Source: Anaerolineales bacterium UBA5797
Lineage (GTDB): Bacteria > Chloroflexota > Anaerolineae > Anaerolineales > Villigracilaceae
Direction of reading: 5' to 3'
Length of the DNA stretch: 64,000 nucleotides
NCBI GenBank assembly: GCA_002418205.1
Contig: DIDP01000070.1
Span: forward strand, 11,988 to 75,987
The notes under the pieces are model-generated. The model saw nothing but the letters and a program-made list of their open reading frames with translations. It had not been told where the DNA came from and did no database searches. The position numbers were made by a program, and so were the translations under genes. How positions within the stretch are numbered: position 1 is the stretch's first letter; each line of letters begins with the position of its first letter. This document shows, in pieces, positions 8,801-15,605 of the stretch.

Positions 8801-9635
8801 GCTGGATGACTTCCGCCCGGACATCCGCGAGGCGCTCATTGCCGAGGGCATCCGTTCCTTCGTGCATCTGCCCGTCATCGTGGACCATCGGATCGTTGGC
8901 GTGTTCAACGTCGGTTTCACCAAACCGAACCTGATCGGCGACGACACGACGCGCCTGTTCTCCGCGCTGACCAACCGCGCCTCGATCTCGATCGCCAACA
9001 TGGAACTCTTCGAGCAGACCAAGGACCTGGCTGTGATGGAGGAACGCAACCGCCTCGCGCGGGACCTGCATGACAGCGCCAAACAAAAGGCATTCGCGGC
9101 GCTCGCGCAGCTTGGCACGGTGCGCGGCATCCTTAACGGGAACGGAAACTCCGCGACGATGCATCTCAATGAAGCGGAGAACCTGGTTTCAGATGTCATC
9201 CAGGAACTGACATTCCTCGTACAGGAGATCTACCCGATCGCCCTGCAGGAAAAGGGACTGGCGACCGTCCTGAAGGAATACACGTTCGAATGGGAAAACC
9301 GGAACGAGATCGCCGTCAATCTGTCGATGCATAATGACAAGCGCCTGCCGCTTGGGATCGAGCAGGCGATCTATCGGGTGACGCAGGAATCGCTGGCGAA
9401 TGTCGCCCGCCACAGCCGCGCCAAACGGGTGGACATCTCATTGATGTATAACGGCGATTCGGTGCAATTATCCCTGTCTGATGACGGGTGTGGGTTCGAT
9501 GTGGACAAAAAGGGACGCGGTCTGGGATTGCGTTCCATCCGTGAGCGCGTAAGCAGTGTCCATGGCACGGTGCAGATCCAGAGCGCGCCGGGGCAGGGCA
9601 CAAGGATTCTAGTGCAGGTACCAACGAAAGGTTGA
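5877..9635 (+). CDS. Reg_prop propeller sensor histidine kinase (lipoprotein-type N-terminus)
   Basis: A 1252-residue sensor kinase. Order: lipoprotein-like signal (LMLAAC, Cys24); about a dozen beta-propeller repeats of the Reg_prop type (consensus like LWIGTxxGGLNRYDP...F..Y) at residues about 62-718; a Y_Y_Y domain at about 722-830; a membrane helix at about 831-855; a short coiled coil; a GAF domain at about 900-1040; a HisKA_3 dimerisation helix with the H-box ARDLHDS (His1065); and an HATPase domain with N-box (ESLANVARHS) and G-box (GLGLRSIRERV) at about 1150-1250. The outside propeller presumably senses a ligand, and the kinase phosphorylates the response regulator encoded 13 nt downstream. 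Homologous N-terminal halves in Bacteroides control polysaccharide use, but here the ligand is unknown. An upstream ATG at 5859 is less likely because it overlaps the -10 box. Confidence 0.92.
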   Translation: MIGWNQLTVSRTIGLILVLMLAACGTGNTLPATPEADSAPTSLPPAPSRVSSASIPDVCNCILRFDHIGIEQGLSQSSVRIIFQDSIGFLWFGTEDGLNRYDGYSFKTYKPDPDSSNSLSDRWITSIVEDRDGYLWIGTRHGGLNRYDPRSESFTQFRNIDSDPTSLVDDHVNVLYLDRDDNLWVGTPKGLDLYDRTGAHFTHFSYNPTKPESLTGKNITVIYQDSRGRYWIGTTAGGLNRFDPQSRTFVPYQHNPDDENSISNDYVTAIAESLNSTLWIGTRGGLNRFEPETGKFQRFTHSNVDKQTISSDMVTSLLIDGTGNLWVGTTEGLDRWIPIGSRFIHYYNDPSFSQSLSNNYILSILEDRGGVLWFGTYGGGVNKYDRQRDRFAYYRHIPDNPNTLSGNFIYSIYVDSDGYAWIGTFGSGLNRFTPSTQQVIHYKHNEEKTNTLISDVVYSLDEDQDGFLWIGTWNGLDRMDRQTGRITHFQRDSSKPESLSANAVYEVFVDSRNNVWVGTASGLDLFDRDTRTFKHYSPQVGNPNSLSGSVVDVIREDSDGNLWIGTADSGLNRFDPETETFTQYRSNPKDTLSLSNDTVLSIHQDQKGRLWVGTFGGGLNLYDPKTETFTYLLEKDGLPNGVVYGILEDDQGYLWLSTNYGISRFDPETRTFRNFDANDGLQSNEFNSGAFAKGRNGELYFGGINGLTVFHPSAIVENSYLPQVTLTSITEDDTPVVTDRSVETAKQVVLKWPQNSIEFEFAALSYNQPNKNRYAYILEDFDTNWHYIGTKRDGRYTNLPGGEYTLLLKAANSDGVWNETPLRIAVTVIPPFWQTLWFRILLGVVAVAAVAVGIRVRTRSVQERNRELERLVRERTSALEKRNQEIQALYQADERILRNVSLNQVFQTLVDVAVDTLNADRSVVFAWDDKQTKVLPRISRGFKPETLKVLEFAKGEGVIGRVLETGEAAIVRQIELDDFRPDIREALIAEGIRSFVHLPVIVDHRIVGVFNVGFTKPNLIGDDTTRLFSALTNRASISIANMELFEQTKDLAVMEERNRLARDLHDSAKQKAFAALAQLGTVRGILNGNGNSATMHLNEAENLVSDVIQELTFLVQEIYPIALQEKGLATVLKEYTFEWENRNEIAVNLSMHNDKRLPLGIEQAIYRVTQESLANVARHSRAKRVDISLMYNGDSVQLSLSDDGCGFDVDKKGRGLGLRSIRERVSSVHGTVQIQSAPGQGTRILVQVPTKG

Positions 9636-9648
9636 GTCGGAGGCGAAC

Positions 9649-10323
9649 ATGGCGAAAATGAATACCATCAGCATATTGATCGTGGATGATCACGAAGTGG
9701 TGCGTAACGGCATCCGTTCGTATCTCGAAACGATCAAGGATTTCGATGTGGTCGGGGAGGCGGATTCAGGTGAAGCCGCGTTGAAAATGGTTTCGGAGTT
9801 GATCCCGGATGTTGTGTTGTTGGATCTGATCATGCCGGGCATGGACGGCGTGGAAACCACGCGTCAGATCAAGAAGATCAGCCCGCGCACACAGGTGGTG
9901 GTGCTGACATCGTATCATGAGGATATCCATATCTTCCCGGCATTGAAGGCGGGGGCGATCTCCTACATCCTCAAGGATATGAAAATGGAAAAACTGGTGG
10001 ATGCCCTGCAGCGCGCGGTCAGGCATGAAGTGACCCTGCATCCGCTGGTGGCGGAACGCGTGCTTCAAAATATCCGCGGCGATGGCAACGAGGAGGATGC
10101 ACTCTTCACGGAACTCACCGAACGCGAACTGGATGTCTTGCGCTTGATCGCCAACGGCATGACGAACAGCCAGATCGCGGAGAAACTGGTCATCAGCGAG
10201 AATACCGTCAAGGGGCACGTGAGCAACATCCTGAGCAAACTGCATCTTGCAGACCGCACCCAGGCGGCAGTCTACGCCTGGCAGAGGGGAATCGTGAACC
10301 GGGAACAGGTCGGTAAAGCCTGA
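9649..10323 (+). CDS. NarL/FixJ-family response regulator
   Basis: A 224-residue DNA-binding response regulator. The receiver domain (residues about 7-125) has the acidic pair D13-D14, the phospho-acceptor Asp59 in VVLLDLIMPGMDG, the switch Thr/Ser, and the conserved Lys in YILKD. The LuxR-type helix-turn-helix (about 155-215) carries LTERELDVLRLIANGMTNSQ and ENTVKGHVSNIL. GGAGG lies 5 nt before the ATG. It follows the sensor kinase by 13 nt and ends in a strong terminator, so the two form a bicistronic two-component system. Targets are not evident from the sequence; the neighbouring importer operon is a plausible candidate, but that is inference. Confidence 0.96.
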   Translation: MAKMNTISILIVDDHEVVRNGIRSYLETIKDFDVVGEADSGEAALKMVSELIPDVVLLDLIMPGMDGVETTRQIKKISPRTQVVVLTSYHEDIHIFPALKAGAISYILKDMKMEKLVDALQRAVRHEVTLHPLVAERVLQNIRGDGNEEDALFTELTERELDVLRLIANGMTNSQIAEKLVISENTVKGHVSNILSKLHLADRTQAAVYAWQRGIVNREQVGKA

Positions 10324-10326
10324 ACG

Positions 10327-10362
10327 ACCGAGCGGAGGCTTTCGCCTCCGCTCGGTTTTTTT
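10327..10362 (+). terminator. Intrinsic terminator of the two-component operon
   Basis: A 13-bp perfect stem (ACCGAGCGGAGGC, loop TTTC, GCCTCCGCTCGGT) followed by seven T residues, starting 4 nt after the response-regulator stop. Confidence 0.95.
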
Positions 10363-10363
10363 A

Positions 10364-10918
10364 TCAAACCCGCCAATAGTCTCCCCCACCACCTTCACGT
10401 TTCATCAACCCATAACCGACCAGTTCGCGGCGCAATGTGGCCGTATCCGCGTGGAAGCGAGACAGGATCTCGTTCACGCGTTTCTCGCTGTAGCGCTTGT
10501 TCATCTCGAACGCTTTGACGATATAACGCAGCACCGCTTCGAGCTTTTTCTGCTGCGCCGGGATGGTCTTCAAACTTCCGTCGCGCCGCGTAAAGTCCTT
10601 GATCACTTTTTGATCGTAAGCATCCACGTCCACTTCGGCAACGACGGAGGTGAGTTCGTCCTGTGAAAAGATGCTCCGGGACTTTTCCTCCAGCACCTTT
10701 CGATCCAGTTGATAGACGGTGTAATAACTTTCGGCTCTGGACGTGACCAGGCCTGCCTCCGTTAAACGGGCAAGGTGATGCGAAACCGTCGGCGGTTTGA
10801 GCTGCAACAGTGCAGCCAATTCCTCCACGCTGTAGGCTTTTTCGGCAAGCAGGCCAACGATCTTGAGCCGGTTGGACTCCGCGAGCGCCTTGAAAAAGGT
10901 GACCAGTTCTTCGCTCAT
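10364..10918 (-). CDS. ArsR-type winged-helix regulator with DUF2087 domain (copy B)
   Basis: A 184-residue protein. The N-terminal winged helix (residues about 1-75) has the ArsR-like pattern LKIVGLLAEKAYSVEELAAL and the recognition helix PPTVSHHLARL. The C-terminal DUF2087 domain (about 100-184) has KDFTRRDGSLKTIPAQQKKL and ends in DYWRV. No metal-binding cysteine pair is visible, so the signal is unlikely to be a classical ArsR metal. It is a clear paralogue of the gene at 11314-11871, with the same architecture and the same closing YWRV. A GGAG Shine-Dalgarno precedes the ATG. It is probably the last gene of a three-gene minus-strand operon and ends at the converging two-component terminator. 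Confidence 0.88.
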   Translation of the reverse strand: MSEELVTFFKALAESNRLKIVGLLAEKAYSVEELAALLQLKPPTVSHHLARLTEAGLVTSRAESYYTVYQLDRKVLEEKSRSIFSQDELTSVVAEVDVDAYDQKVIKDFTRRDGSLKTIPAQQKKLEAVLRYIVKAFEMNKRYSEKRVNEILSRFHADTATLRRELVGYGLMKREGGGGDYWRV

Positions 10919-10943
10919 TTGGTTTCTCCAGAGGTCTTCCTCA

Positions 10944-11324
10944 TCAGGCTTCGCGGATTCTGCCGTTCAGGTTATATCCGCGCTCGCCAAAGGGCTGGAG
11001 TTTCTCGAGCCAGATCTGTTCCAGCAAAGTCAGTTCATCTTGCAGGTTAAAGTTCGGGTGGTCCTGCACCTTCACTTCCTCAAGGATTTCAAAGATAAAA
11101 CTCTCAGGACCAAATTCATTCCAGTCCTGCTGTAATACCTTATTGGTATGGCTCCCAATCTTGAGCATGAACCGATGCCGGTTCAACGGTCCCTCGAGGT
11201 TCAGACTGCTTCCAAGCAAAACCCTGCCATTCACCATATTCTTGACCTGAAAGACGCCTGCCGGTTTGGTCCGCTCCTTGTACTCTCTGTGAATATCCTT
11301 TCGCGATTTCACTTTATTCTCCAT
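10944..11324 (-). CDS. GIY-YIG-like domain protein, degenerate active site
   Basis: A 126-residue protein whose core (residues about 22-110) follows the GIY-YIG nuclease fold pattern: GVFQVKNMVNGRVLLGSS, then an Arg/His helix (LNRHRFMLKIG), then LQQDWNEFGPESFIFEILEE. The two signature tyrosines of GIY and YIG are replaced (GVF and LLG), so nuclease activity is doubtful; it may only bind nucleic acid or be a family variant. It starts 11 nt inside the end of the upstream ArsR-DUF2087 gene, with GGAGAG upstream, which indicates tight coupling. Sandwiched between two ArsR-DUF2087 paralogues. Confidence 0.75.
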   Translation of the reverse strand: MENKVKSRKDIHREYKERTKPAGVFQVKNMVNGRVLLGSSLNLEGPLNRHRFMLKIGSHTNKVLQQDWNEFGPESFIFEILEEVKVQDHPNFNLQDELTLLEQIWLEKLQPFGERGYNLNGRIREA

Positions 11325-11871
11325 TTTTTACTCTCCAATATTTTGTCCCATCACTCTCGCGCGCCATCAATTTTTGATCCACCAGATAACGGCGCAATGC
11401 AGCCGTATCCACATGGAAGCGGCGCAGGAGGGTGTTGACCTCCTTCTCGGTGTAATTCGTGTCGAAGGCAAAAGCGTCCACGATGAAGTTCAGGATGATG
11501 GACAGTTTGTTGCCCTGCGGGGGGATCTGCTTGAGGGTGCCGTCCGCATTGAGGAAGTTCTTCAAGACCTTGCGGACATCCTCCTGCTTTGCACCGGTTG
11601 CCTCGTATACCGGGCGTTTGCCTTCGAACTGTCCGCGGGCGAGGGCTTCGATTGCCTTTTCGTTCAACTCGTACACGCCATCCGCTTCGGTGACAAGATC
11701 AGCCTGCACCAGAAATGACAGATGATTGAACACGTCCTTTACGGGGAGGTGTAACTGCGCGGCAATTTCAGATTGCGCCGCGCGCCCGCGCACGAGGGCG
11801 CCGATCACGCGTAAGCGCTCGGCTGACGCCATGGCTTTGACAAAATTCAGGACTTCGGGTTGTGTTTCCAT
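11314..11871 (-). CDS. ArsR-type winged-helix regulator with DUF2087 domain (copy A)
   Basis: A 185-residue protein with an N-terminal winged helix (residues about 1-75: LRVIGALVRGRAAQSEIAAQ, then DVFNHLSFLVQADLV) and a C-terminal DUF2087 domain (about 100-180: KNFLNADGTLKQIPPQGNKL, ending KYWRV). First gene of the operon and paralogue of 10364-10918; the two diverged well beyond a recent duplication. It is probably an autoregulator: the promoter region upstream holds a TTGACA box overlapping a 7-bp inverted repeat (11917-11934). The inducing signal is unknown. The promoter region is AT-rich like the neighbouring gene at 12006. Confidence 0.87.
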   Translation of the reverse strand: METQPEVLNFVKAMASAERLRVIGALVRGRAAQSEIAAQLHLPVKDVFNHLSFLVQADLVTEADGVYELNEKAIEALARGQFEGKRPVYEATGAKQEDVRKVLKNFLNADGTLKQIPPQGNKLSIILNFIVDAFAFDTNYTEKEVNTLLRRFHVDTAALRRYLVDQKLMARESDGTKYWRVKNGE

Positions 11872-11916
11872 TTCGATTCTCTTCTAATTAATTTGATAAC
11901 TATCTATTTATATTTT

Positions 11917-11939
11917 AAATCCAGAATTGGATTTGTCAA
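11917..11939 (-). promoter_or_regulatory. -35 box with overlapping operator-like inverted repeat
   Basis: On the minus strand TTGACA (11939-11934) is followed directly by an inverted repeat AAATCCA-N4-TGGATTT (11934-11917) in the spacer region; AT-rich -10 candidates follow near 11905-11916. This fits a promoter of the 11871 gene with a repressor site, probably for its own ArsR-type product. Confidence 0.45.
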
Positions 11940-11944
11940 GAGAC

Positions 11945-11979
11945 AAAAAAACTCGGTGAAGCACGGGGACTTCACCGAG
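11945..11979 (-). terminator. Intrinsic terminator of the orphan gene
   Basis: A 10-bp perfect stem (CTCGGTGAAG / CTTCACCGAG) with an 8-nt loop, followed on the minus strand by seven T residues; it lies 26 nt past the stop of the gene at 12006. Confidence 0.92.
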
Positions 11980-12005
11980 CACGTATGGATTTAATGGTCT
12001 CGTTA

Positions 12006-13466
12006 TTAATTCACGCTCCTACATGCAAAAGTGCCATACACACGATCATAATAAAGCTCAACTTTGTAACCTTCATCTACGTCGCTACTAAAATCTATTG
12101 TTGCGCGATCCACTCTTTCCGAGGTAGATTTTACTGAATTACTCTGGGTGACTGTTGATTTAATTGTTTCCCTTTGTGTTACGCCAAGCCCAAACATGCT
12201 TAACCAGCCAGGAATATAATCTTCAATATGAATTTTATATGATGTGGATTTTGTCTGATCCTCAGACTTGACCTGATGTTCCAGTATTATCGACAAGCCA
12301 GGGTTAGCGCCCATTCCAGATAAGTCCATTGGAGGTTCCACCTGTAAAAAACGATCTTTGGGAAGTTGAGCATTTGCTCCAGCATCAGAAAAGGGGTCTA
12401 TTGATAGAAGCGCCTGTGCTACTTCTATATCCTCATTTTTGCGAATCCAATTTAGCGAGTGCTGGGCAAATTTCCAACCAATTGGTGTCAAAAGCTTTAA
12501 TTCGCCATCTTCAGCTACCCAAATCATTTTTATATCTTCCAAATATGCAATCTGGTCACCAACCCCAGGTCCACCATCATTCTGTCCTGTGTAGTATGTC
12601 TTACCTTCTTTGATTGTCGTTGTTAAAATGGTCTCATGTGCTTCAATATTTCCCACAGTTTCAACAGCCTCAATTCTTCCAAGTCCATCTGCCAGACTTT
12701 TAACAAATGGAGCAGCGTCTTTGAGGTATGGAAGTTTTTCCATGACGGAAGAGAGCGTGTTTAGTGTGGATTTGGCAGTTTGTGTGTTTTTATAACCGTT
12801 CGGTTTCACTGGTTTCGTCCTGCTCGATTCGGTAGAAAATTCGAGTCCCACCGCTGTACTGAATGCCATAGTTGTCGAAAAAGAAGCTCGACTTCCTCGC
12901 TGACGGTCACATGGTGGTTCGTAAAGTAGTATGAGCGGAATAGCAGGGATGATAAATGCCCCCACCGCCACATATTTATGTTCATAACGAATATCCAAAT
13001 CGTCTTCAACAACTGGGGTTGAGTTTGCACTCGTTAAATGGATAGACCAATGAATCCATTCAACATGGTTAAGGGGTATTATTAATTCACTTTTGCCTGT
13101 AGGCAACCAGAAACTACTATTATTCACTTTGACTAGAATCTTTTTCCCAACATGATTAACAAATTTATACTTTAGAGTTGGGGTAACAGCATCAATTATA
13201 GGCGATGGGATTCTCTCTGTAATCAAGGTATTTCCATCAGCATGCCACCTTACTAGCGTGTCTCCAACATATCTGACTCCGCCTTTCGCCCTAGGATCCC
13301 CAGGTTCAAGTCCTTCCCTCCTGACAGTTGTCGTTTTCCCCGAGAATGTTTTCTTCGTTGCATCAAAAGTCCCAACTGTTATTACTTGTGTGTTTGTTGG
13401 TATTGTGAATTTGCTCTCAGCCGTTTTTGCAAGCTTATAAACCTGATCAGGTGTTAACGTAGCCAT
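12006..13466 (-). CDS. Orphan 486-residue protein, AT-rich, unknown function
   Basis: I do not recognise the family. The start at 13466 is set by AAGGAG 6 nt upstream; seven more in-frame codons precede it. No signal peptide is seen at the N-terminus (MATLTPDQVYKLAKTAESKF). A single hydrophobic stretch lies at about residues 155-175 (VAVGAFIIPAIPLILLYEPP), followed by a Ser/Thr-rich segment (ASFSTTMAFSTAVGLEFSTE). The second half has tryptophan- and glycine-rich stretches and ends in a beta-like segment with repeated Thr/Ser (VTQSNSVKSTSERVDRATID) and the closing VELYYDRVYGTFACRS. Base composition is visibly more AT-rich than the neighbours, and the gene is a monocistron with its own terminator. 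Both suggest acquisition by transfer. A membrane-inserting or secreted effector is possible but unproven. Confidence 0.72.
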   Translation of the reverse strand: MATLTPDQVYKLAKTAESKFTIPTNTQVITVGTFDATKKTFSGKTTTVRREGLEPGDPRAKGGVRYVGDTLVRWHADGNTLITERIPSPIIDAVTPTLKYKFVNHVGKKILVKVNNSSFWLPTGKSELIIPLNHVEWIHWSIHLTSANSTPVVEDDLDIRYEHKYVAVGAFIIPAIPLILLYEPPCDRQRGSRASFSTTMAFSTAVGLEFSTESSRTKPVKPNGYKNTQTAKSTLNTLSSVMEKLPYLKDAAPFVKSLADGLGRIEAVETVGNIEAHETILTTTIKEGKTYYTGQNDGGPGVGDQIAYLEDIKMIWVAEDGELKLLTPIGWKFAQHSLNWIRKNEDIEVAQALLSIDPFSDAGANAQLPKDRFLQVEPPMDLSGMGANPGLSIILEHQVKSEDQTKSTSYKIHIEDYIPGWLSMFGLGVTQRETIKSTVTQSNSVKSTSERVDRATIDFSSDVDEGYKVELYYDRVYGTFACRSVN

Positions 13467-13673
13467 GTTTGTCTCCTTTTTTCCCAAATACCGAAAACCT
13501 AAATGCCAGATTCATGAACACATTGCATTTTTCGTTGAAATTCAACAAACACTGGCTTTATCCCTCCAAAAAAAATTATAGCACCCTGGTATGTCGAACA
13601 CAACTATCAATCTTTGTTTTAAGATTAAATTCATCATATTGCTCCAGATCTATAAACAAGATGACGCATCAGG

Positions 13674-13679
13674 TATAAT
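13674..13679 (+). promoter_or_regulatory. -10 box of the aminotransferase promoter
   Basis: A consensus TATAAT 45 nt before the GTG start, giving a leader of about 38 nt that contains GGAGGT. The -35 region is weak. Confidence 0.5.
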
Positions 13680-13724
13680 TCCCGTGTAAGAGCTGGTCCA
13701 ATTCCAAACTTTGGAGGTGTTCTT

Positions 13725-14642
13725 GTGGATCTCTCGAAGCACGCTTTCTTTGAGGGAAAAATTGTCCCGCTTGCGGACGCAAACATTAATATAGCCACAC
13801 ACGGTTTCTTATATGGCACAGCCGTATTCGGTGGCATGCGAGGTTACTGGAACGAAGAGAAGAAACATCTCTTCGTTTTTCGCCCCTATGACCATTTTCG
13901 TCGTCTGCTGCATTCCGCCCGGATGCTGGCAGTGCAAACGGACTATGATGAGGAGAGCCTGATCCAGTTGATGCTCGATCTGCTCCGCACCGATAACTGG
14001 CAGCAGGATATTTACATGCGCCCCACCTTTTACAAGGCAAACCTGGGCATCGGCGTGAAGCTGCACGATCTCAAGGATGAGTTCTGCATGTTCGTGATGG
14101 CATACGAGAAGTATGTCAAGAACGATACGAACGCGCACGTGACCGTTTCCTCGTGGCGGCGCATCGACGACAACGTGATCCCGGCACGCGGCAAGGTGGC
14201 GGGCGCATACGTCAACTCGGCGTTGATCAAGACCGATGCGAACCGCGCCGGTTTCGACGAGGCGCTCGTGCTGGATAACAACGGGCATCTCTCGGAGGGC
14301 TCGGCGATGAACATCTTCATGCTGCGCGACGGGATCCTGGTCACACCGCCGATCACGGATAACATCCTCGAAGGGATCACGCGCAGATCAGTGATCGAAC
14401 TGGCGCGCAATGAACTGGGACTTGCCGTTGTAGAGCGTTCCATCGACCGCACGGAGGTGCTCATCTGCGAAGAGATGTTCATGACAGGCACCGCGGCGCA
14501 GATCACCGCGGTTACGCGGGTGGACCACCGCCCCATCGGCGCGGGGGTGATGGGTCCCATCACAACCAGACTGCGCGACATGTATGAGGATGTCCTGCGC
14601 GGCAGGAACAGGAAGTACGAACACTGGAATCTGGCAGTTTAG
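13725..14642 (+). CDS. ilvE: Branched-chain amino acid aminotransferase
   Basis: A 305-residue class IV PLP aminotransferase that transfers the amino group between glutamate and the 2-oxo acids of leucine, isoleucine and valine in the cytoplasm. The N-terminal family signature ATHGFLYGTAVFGGMRGY is present. The PLP lysine is Lys157 in RGKVAGAYVNSALIKT, and the downstream cofactor segment (HLSEGSAMNIF, then ILEGITRRSVIELA) is intact. Length is normal. The start is GTG with GGAGGT 6 nt upstream, and the protein begins MDLSKHAFFEGK, as in homologues. It stands alone between the AT-rich orphan gene and a convergent unit; no ilv/leu genes lie nearby. Confidence 0.95.
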   Translation: MDLSKHAFFEGKIVPLADANINIATHGFLYGTAVFGGMRGYWNEEKKHLFVFRPYDHFRRLLHSARMLAVQTDYDEESLIQLMLDLLRTDNWQQDIYMRPTFYKANLGIGVKLHDLKDEFCMFVMAYEKYVKNDTNAHVTVSSWRRIDDNVIPARGKVAGAYVNSALIKTDANRAGFDEALVLDNNGHLSEGSAMNIFMLRDGILVTPPITDNILEGITRRSVIELARNELGLAVVERSIDRTEVLICEEMFMTGTAAQITAVTRVDHRPIGAGVMGPITTRLRDMYEDVLRGRNRKYEHWNLAV

Positions 14643-14685
14643 TGGAATCAGGCTCTACAGTTTTTAACGGGAAAGCCTGAAACCT

Positions 14686-14749
14686 CAGCCACAGATTTCA
14701 CTGATTCGCACGGATTTTTCCAAAGGATCAGTGAAAATCCGTGAAATTC
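14686..14749. repeat. Dispersed repeat, family shared with 53399-53465
   Basis: The 29 nt at 14686-14714 are the reverse complement of 53437-53465 with one mismatch. The remainder continues with the same CGTGAAAT/CACGGATT-type words. Lies between convergent genes. Confidence 0.75.
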
Positions 14750-14808
14750 TTGACTAAAAATCATTGACCCGCTAATCTTCCCGCCAGAAACGAGACAACC
14801 AGGAATCA

Positions 14809-14847
14809 AAAAGTGACCGGCGAAAACGGCGGTCACTTTTGTTTTTT
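14809..14847. terminator. Bidirectional terminator between convergent genes
   Basis: A 10-bp stem AAAAGTGACC / GGTCACTTTT with a 12-nt GC-rich loop; T-rich tracts follow on both strands. It serves ilvE on the plus strand and the gene ending at 14856 on the minus strand. Confidence 0.8.
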
Positions 14848-14855
14848 GGTCCTGT

Positions 14856-15584
14856 TTATCGGTTCTTCTTGAAGCGGACGATCACCAGGTTCTTCGCGCA
14901 ATCAGCCGAGGTCGTGACCTCCACCTTGTCTGAAAGCGGAATGTTATTCAAGTCCAGCAATTGAACATATAACGTTTTGTTCGAGGCAACCGGGGAACTG
15001 CCCAGCACGAACTCGAAACCCGACGGACCGTATTCCTTGTTGATGCCGCTAACCGTGGTGAGGTCAACGGAGTTCCCATCCAAAAAGCCGCGCAGGACGA
15101 CCACCGTTCCGATCACCGGGCTGTTGTTGTTATCCACAACCGTCCCACCGATGCCCGCCCAGTTGCAAGCCAGCTCGGGGTGGATCAACGTGCTTTCCAC
15201 TTGCGTTACCGAGATCGAGGTGAACGGGGCGCGAGGCGTGTTACTCGGCTTCGGTGTCCGGGTGGGCGGCACGAGCGAGAACGGCGTATCGGTAAAGATC
15301 GGGGTAAAGGTAGGGCGCGGGGTGTTGGTTGCGGTCAACTCAAGGGTGGGGCTGGCGGTCCAGGTTGGCACCAGGGTAAAAGGCGCAGCGGTGGCAGTGG
15401 GCGCATTCGGTCCAAAGAGACTGCTCCCCGGCGGCAACGGGTTCAGGGATGAATTGGGATTGATGAGGATCACCAGAAAGAATCCGGCAATACAAACTGT
15501 AACGACCAGCACAAGGATCGAAAGGATGTCCCAGAGTTCCATGGATGGTCTGGACCGGTTTCCGCTGAAATCGAATTTACTCAT
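14856..15584 (-). CDS. Membrane-anchored protein with P/T-rich stalk and C-terminal beta domain
   Basis: A 242-residue protein of unknown function. A single membrane helix at about residues 20-42 (ILSILVLVVTVCIAGFFLVI) follows a short basic cytoplasmic end. Residues about 45-125 are a proline/threonine stalk. Residues about 135-242 are a small beta-rich external domain with two cysteines (ELACNWAGIGGTVVDNN and SADCAKNLVIVRF) that could form a disulfide; it resembles a carboxypeptidase-regulatory-like or Ig-like fold (GTVVVLRG...). It lies 21 nt after the parvulin lipoprotein gene with GGAG 8 nt before the ATG, so it is probably cotranscribed. The pairing suggests that both work on the cell surface. 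Confidence 0.75.
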   Translation of the reverse strand: MSKFDFSGNRSRPSMELWDILSILVLVVTVCIAGFFLVILINPNSSLNPLPPGSSLFGPNAPTATAAPFTLVPTWTASPTLELTATNTPRPTFTPIFTDTPFSLVPPTRTPKPSNTPRAPFTSISVTQVESTLIHPELACNWAGIGGTVVDNNNSPVIGTVVVLRGFLDGNSVDLTTVSGINKEYGPSGFEFVLGSSPVASNKTLYVQLLDLNNIPLSDKVEVTTSADCAKNLVIVRFKKNR

Positions 15585-15605
15585 TGAAGTTGCTCCATGA
15601 TCGGG

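Noticed and set aside
12806..13030. Alternative frames within the AT-rich orphan gene as separate small genes
   Set aside because: The long frame has a start, a Shine-Dalgarno and a terminator; the inner frames have none of these.
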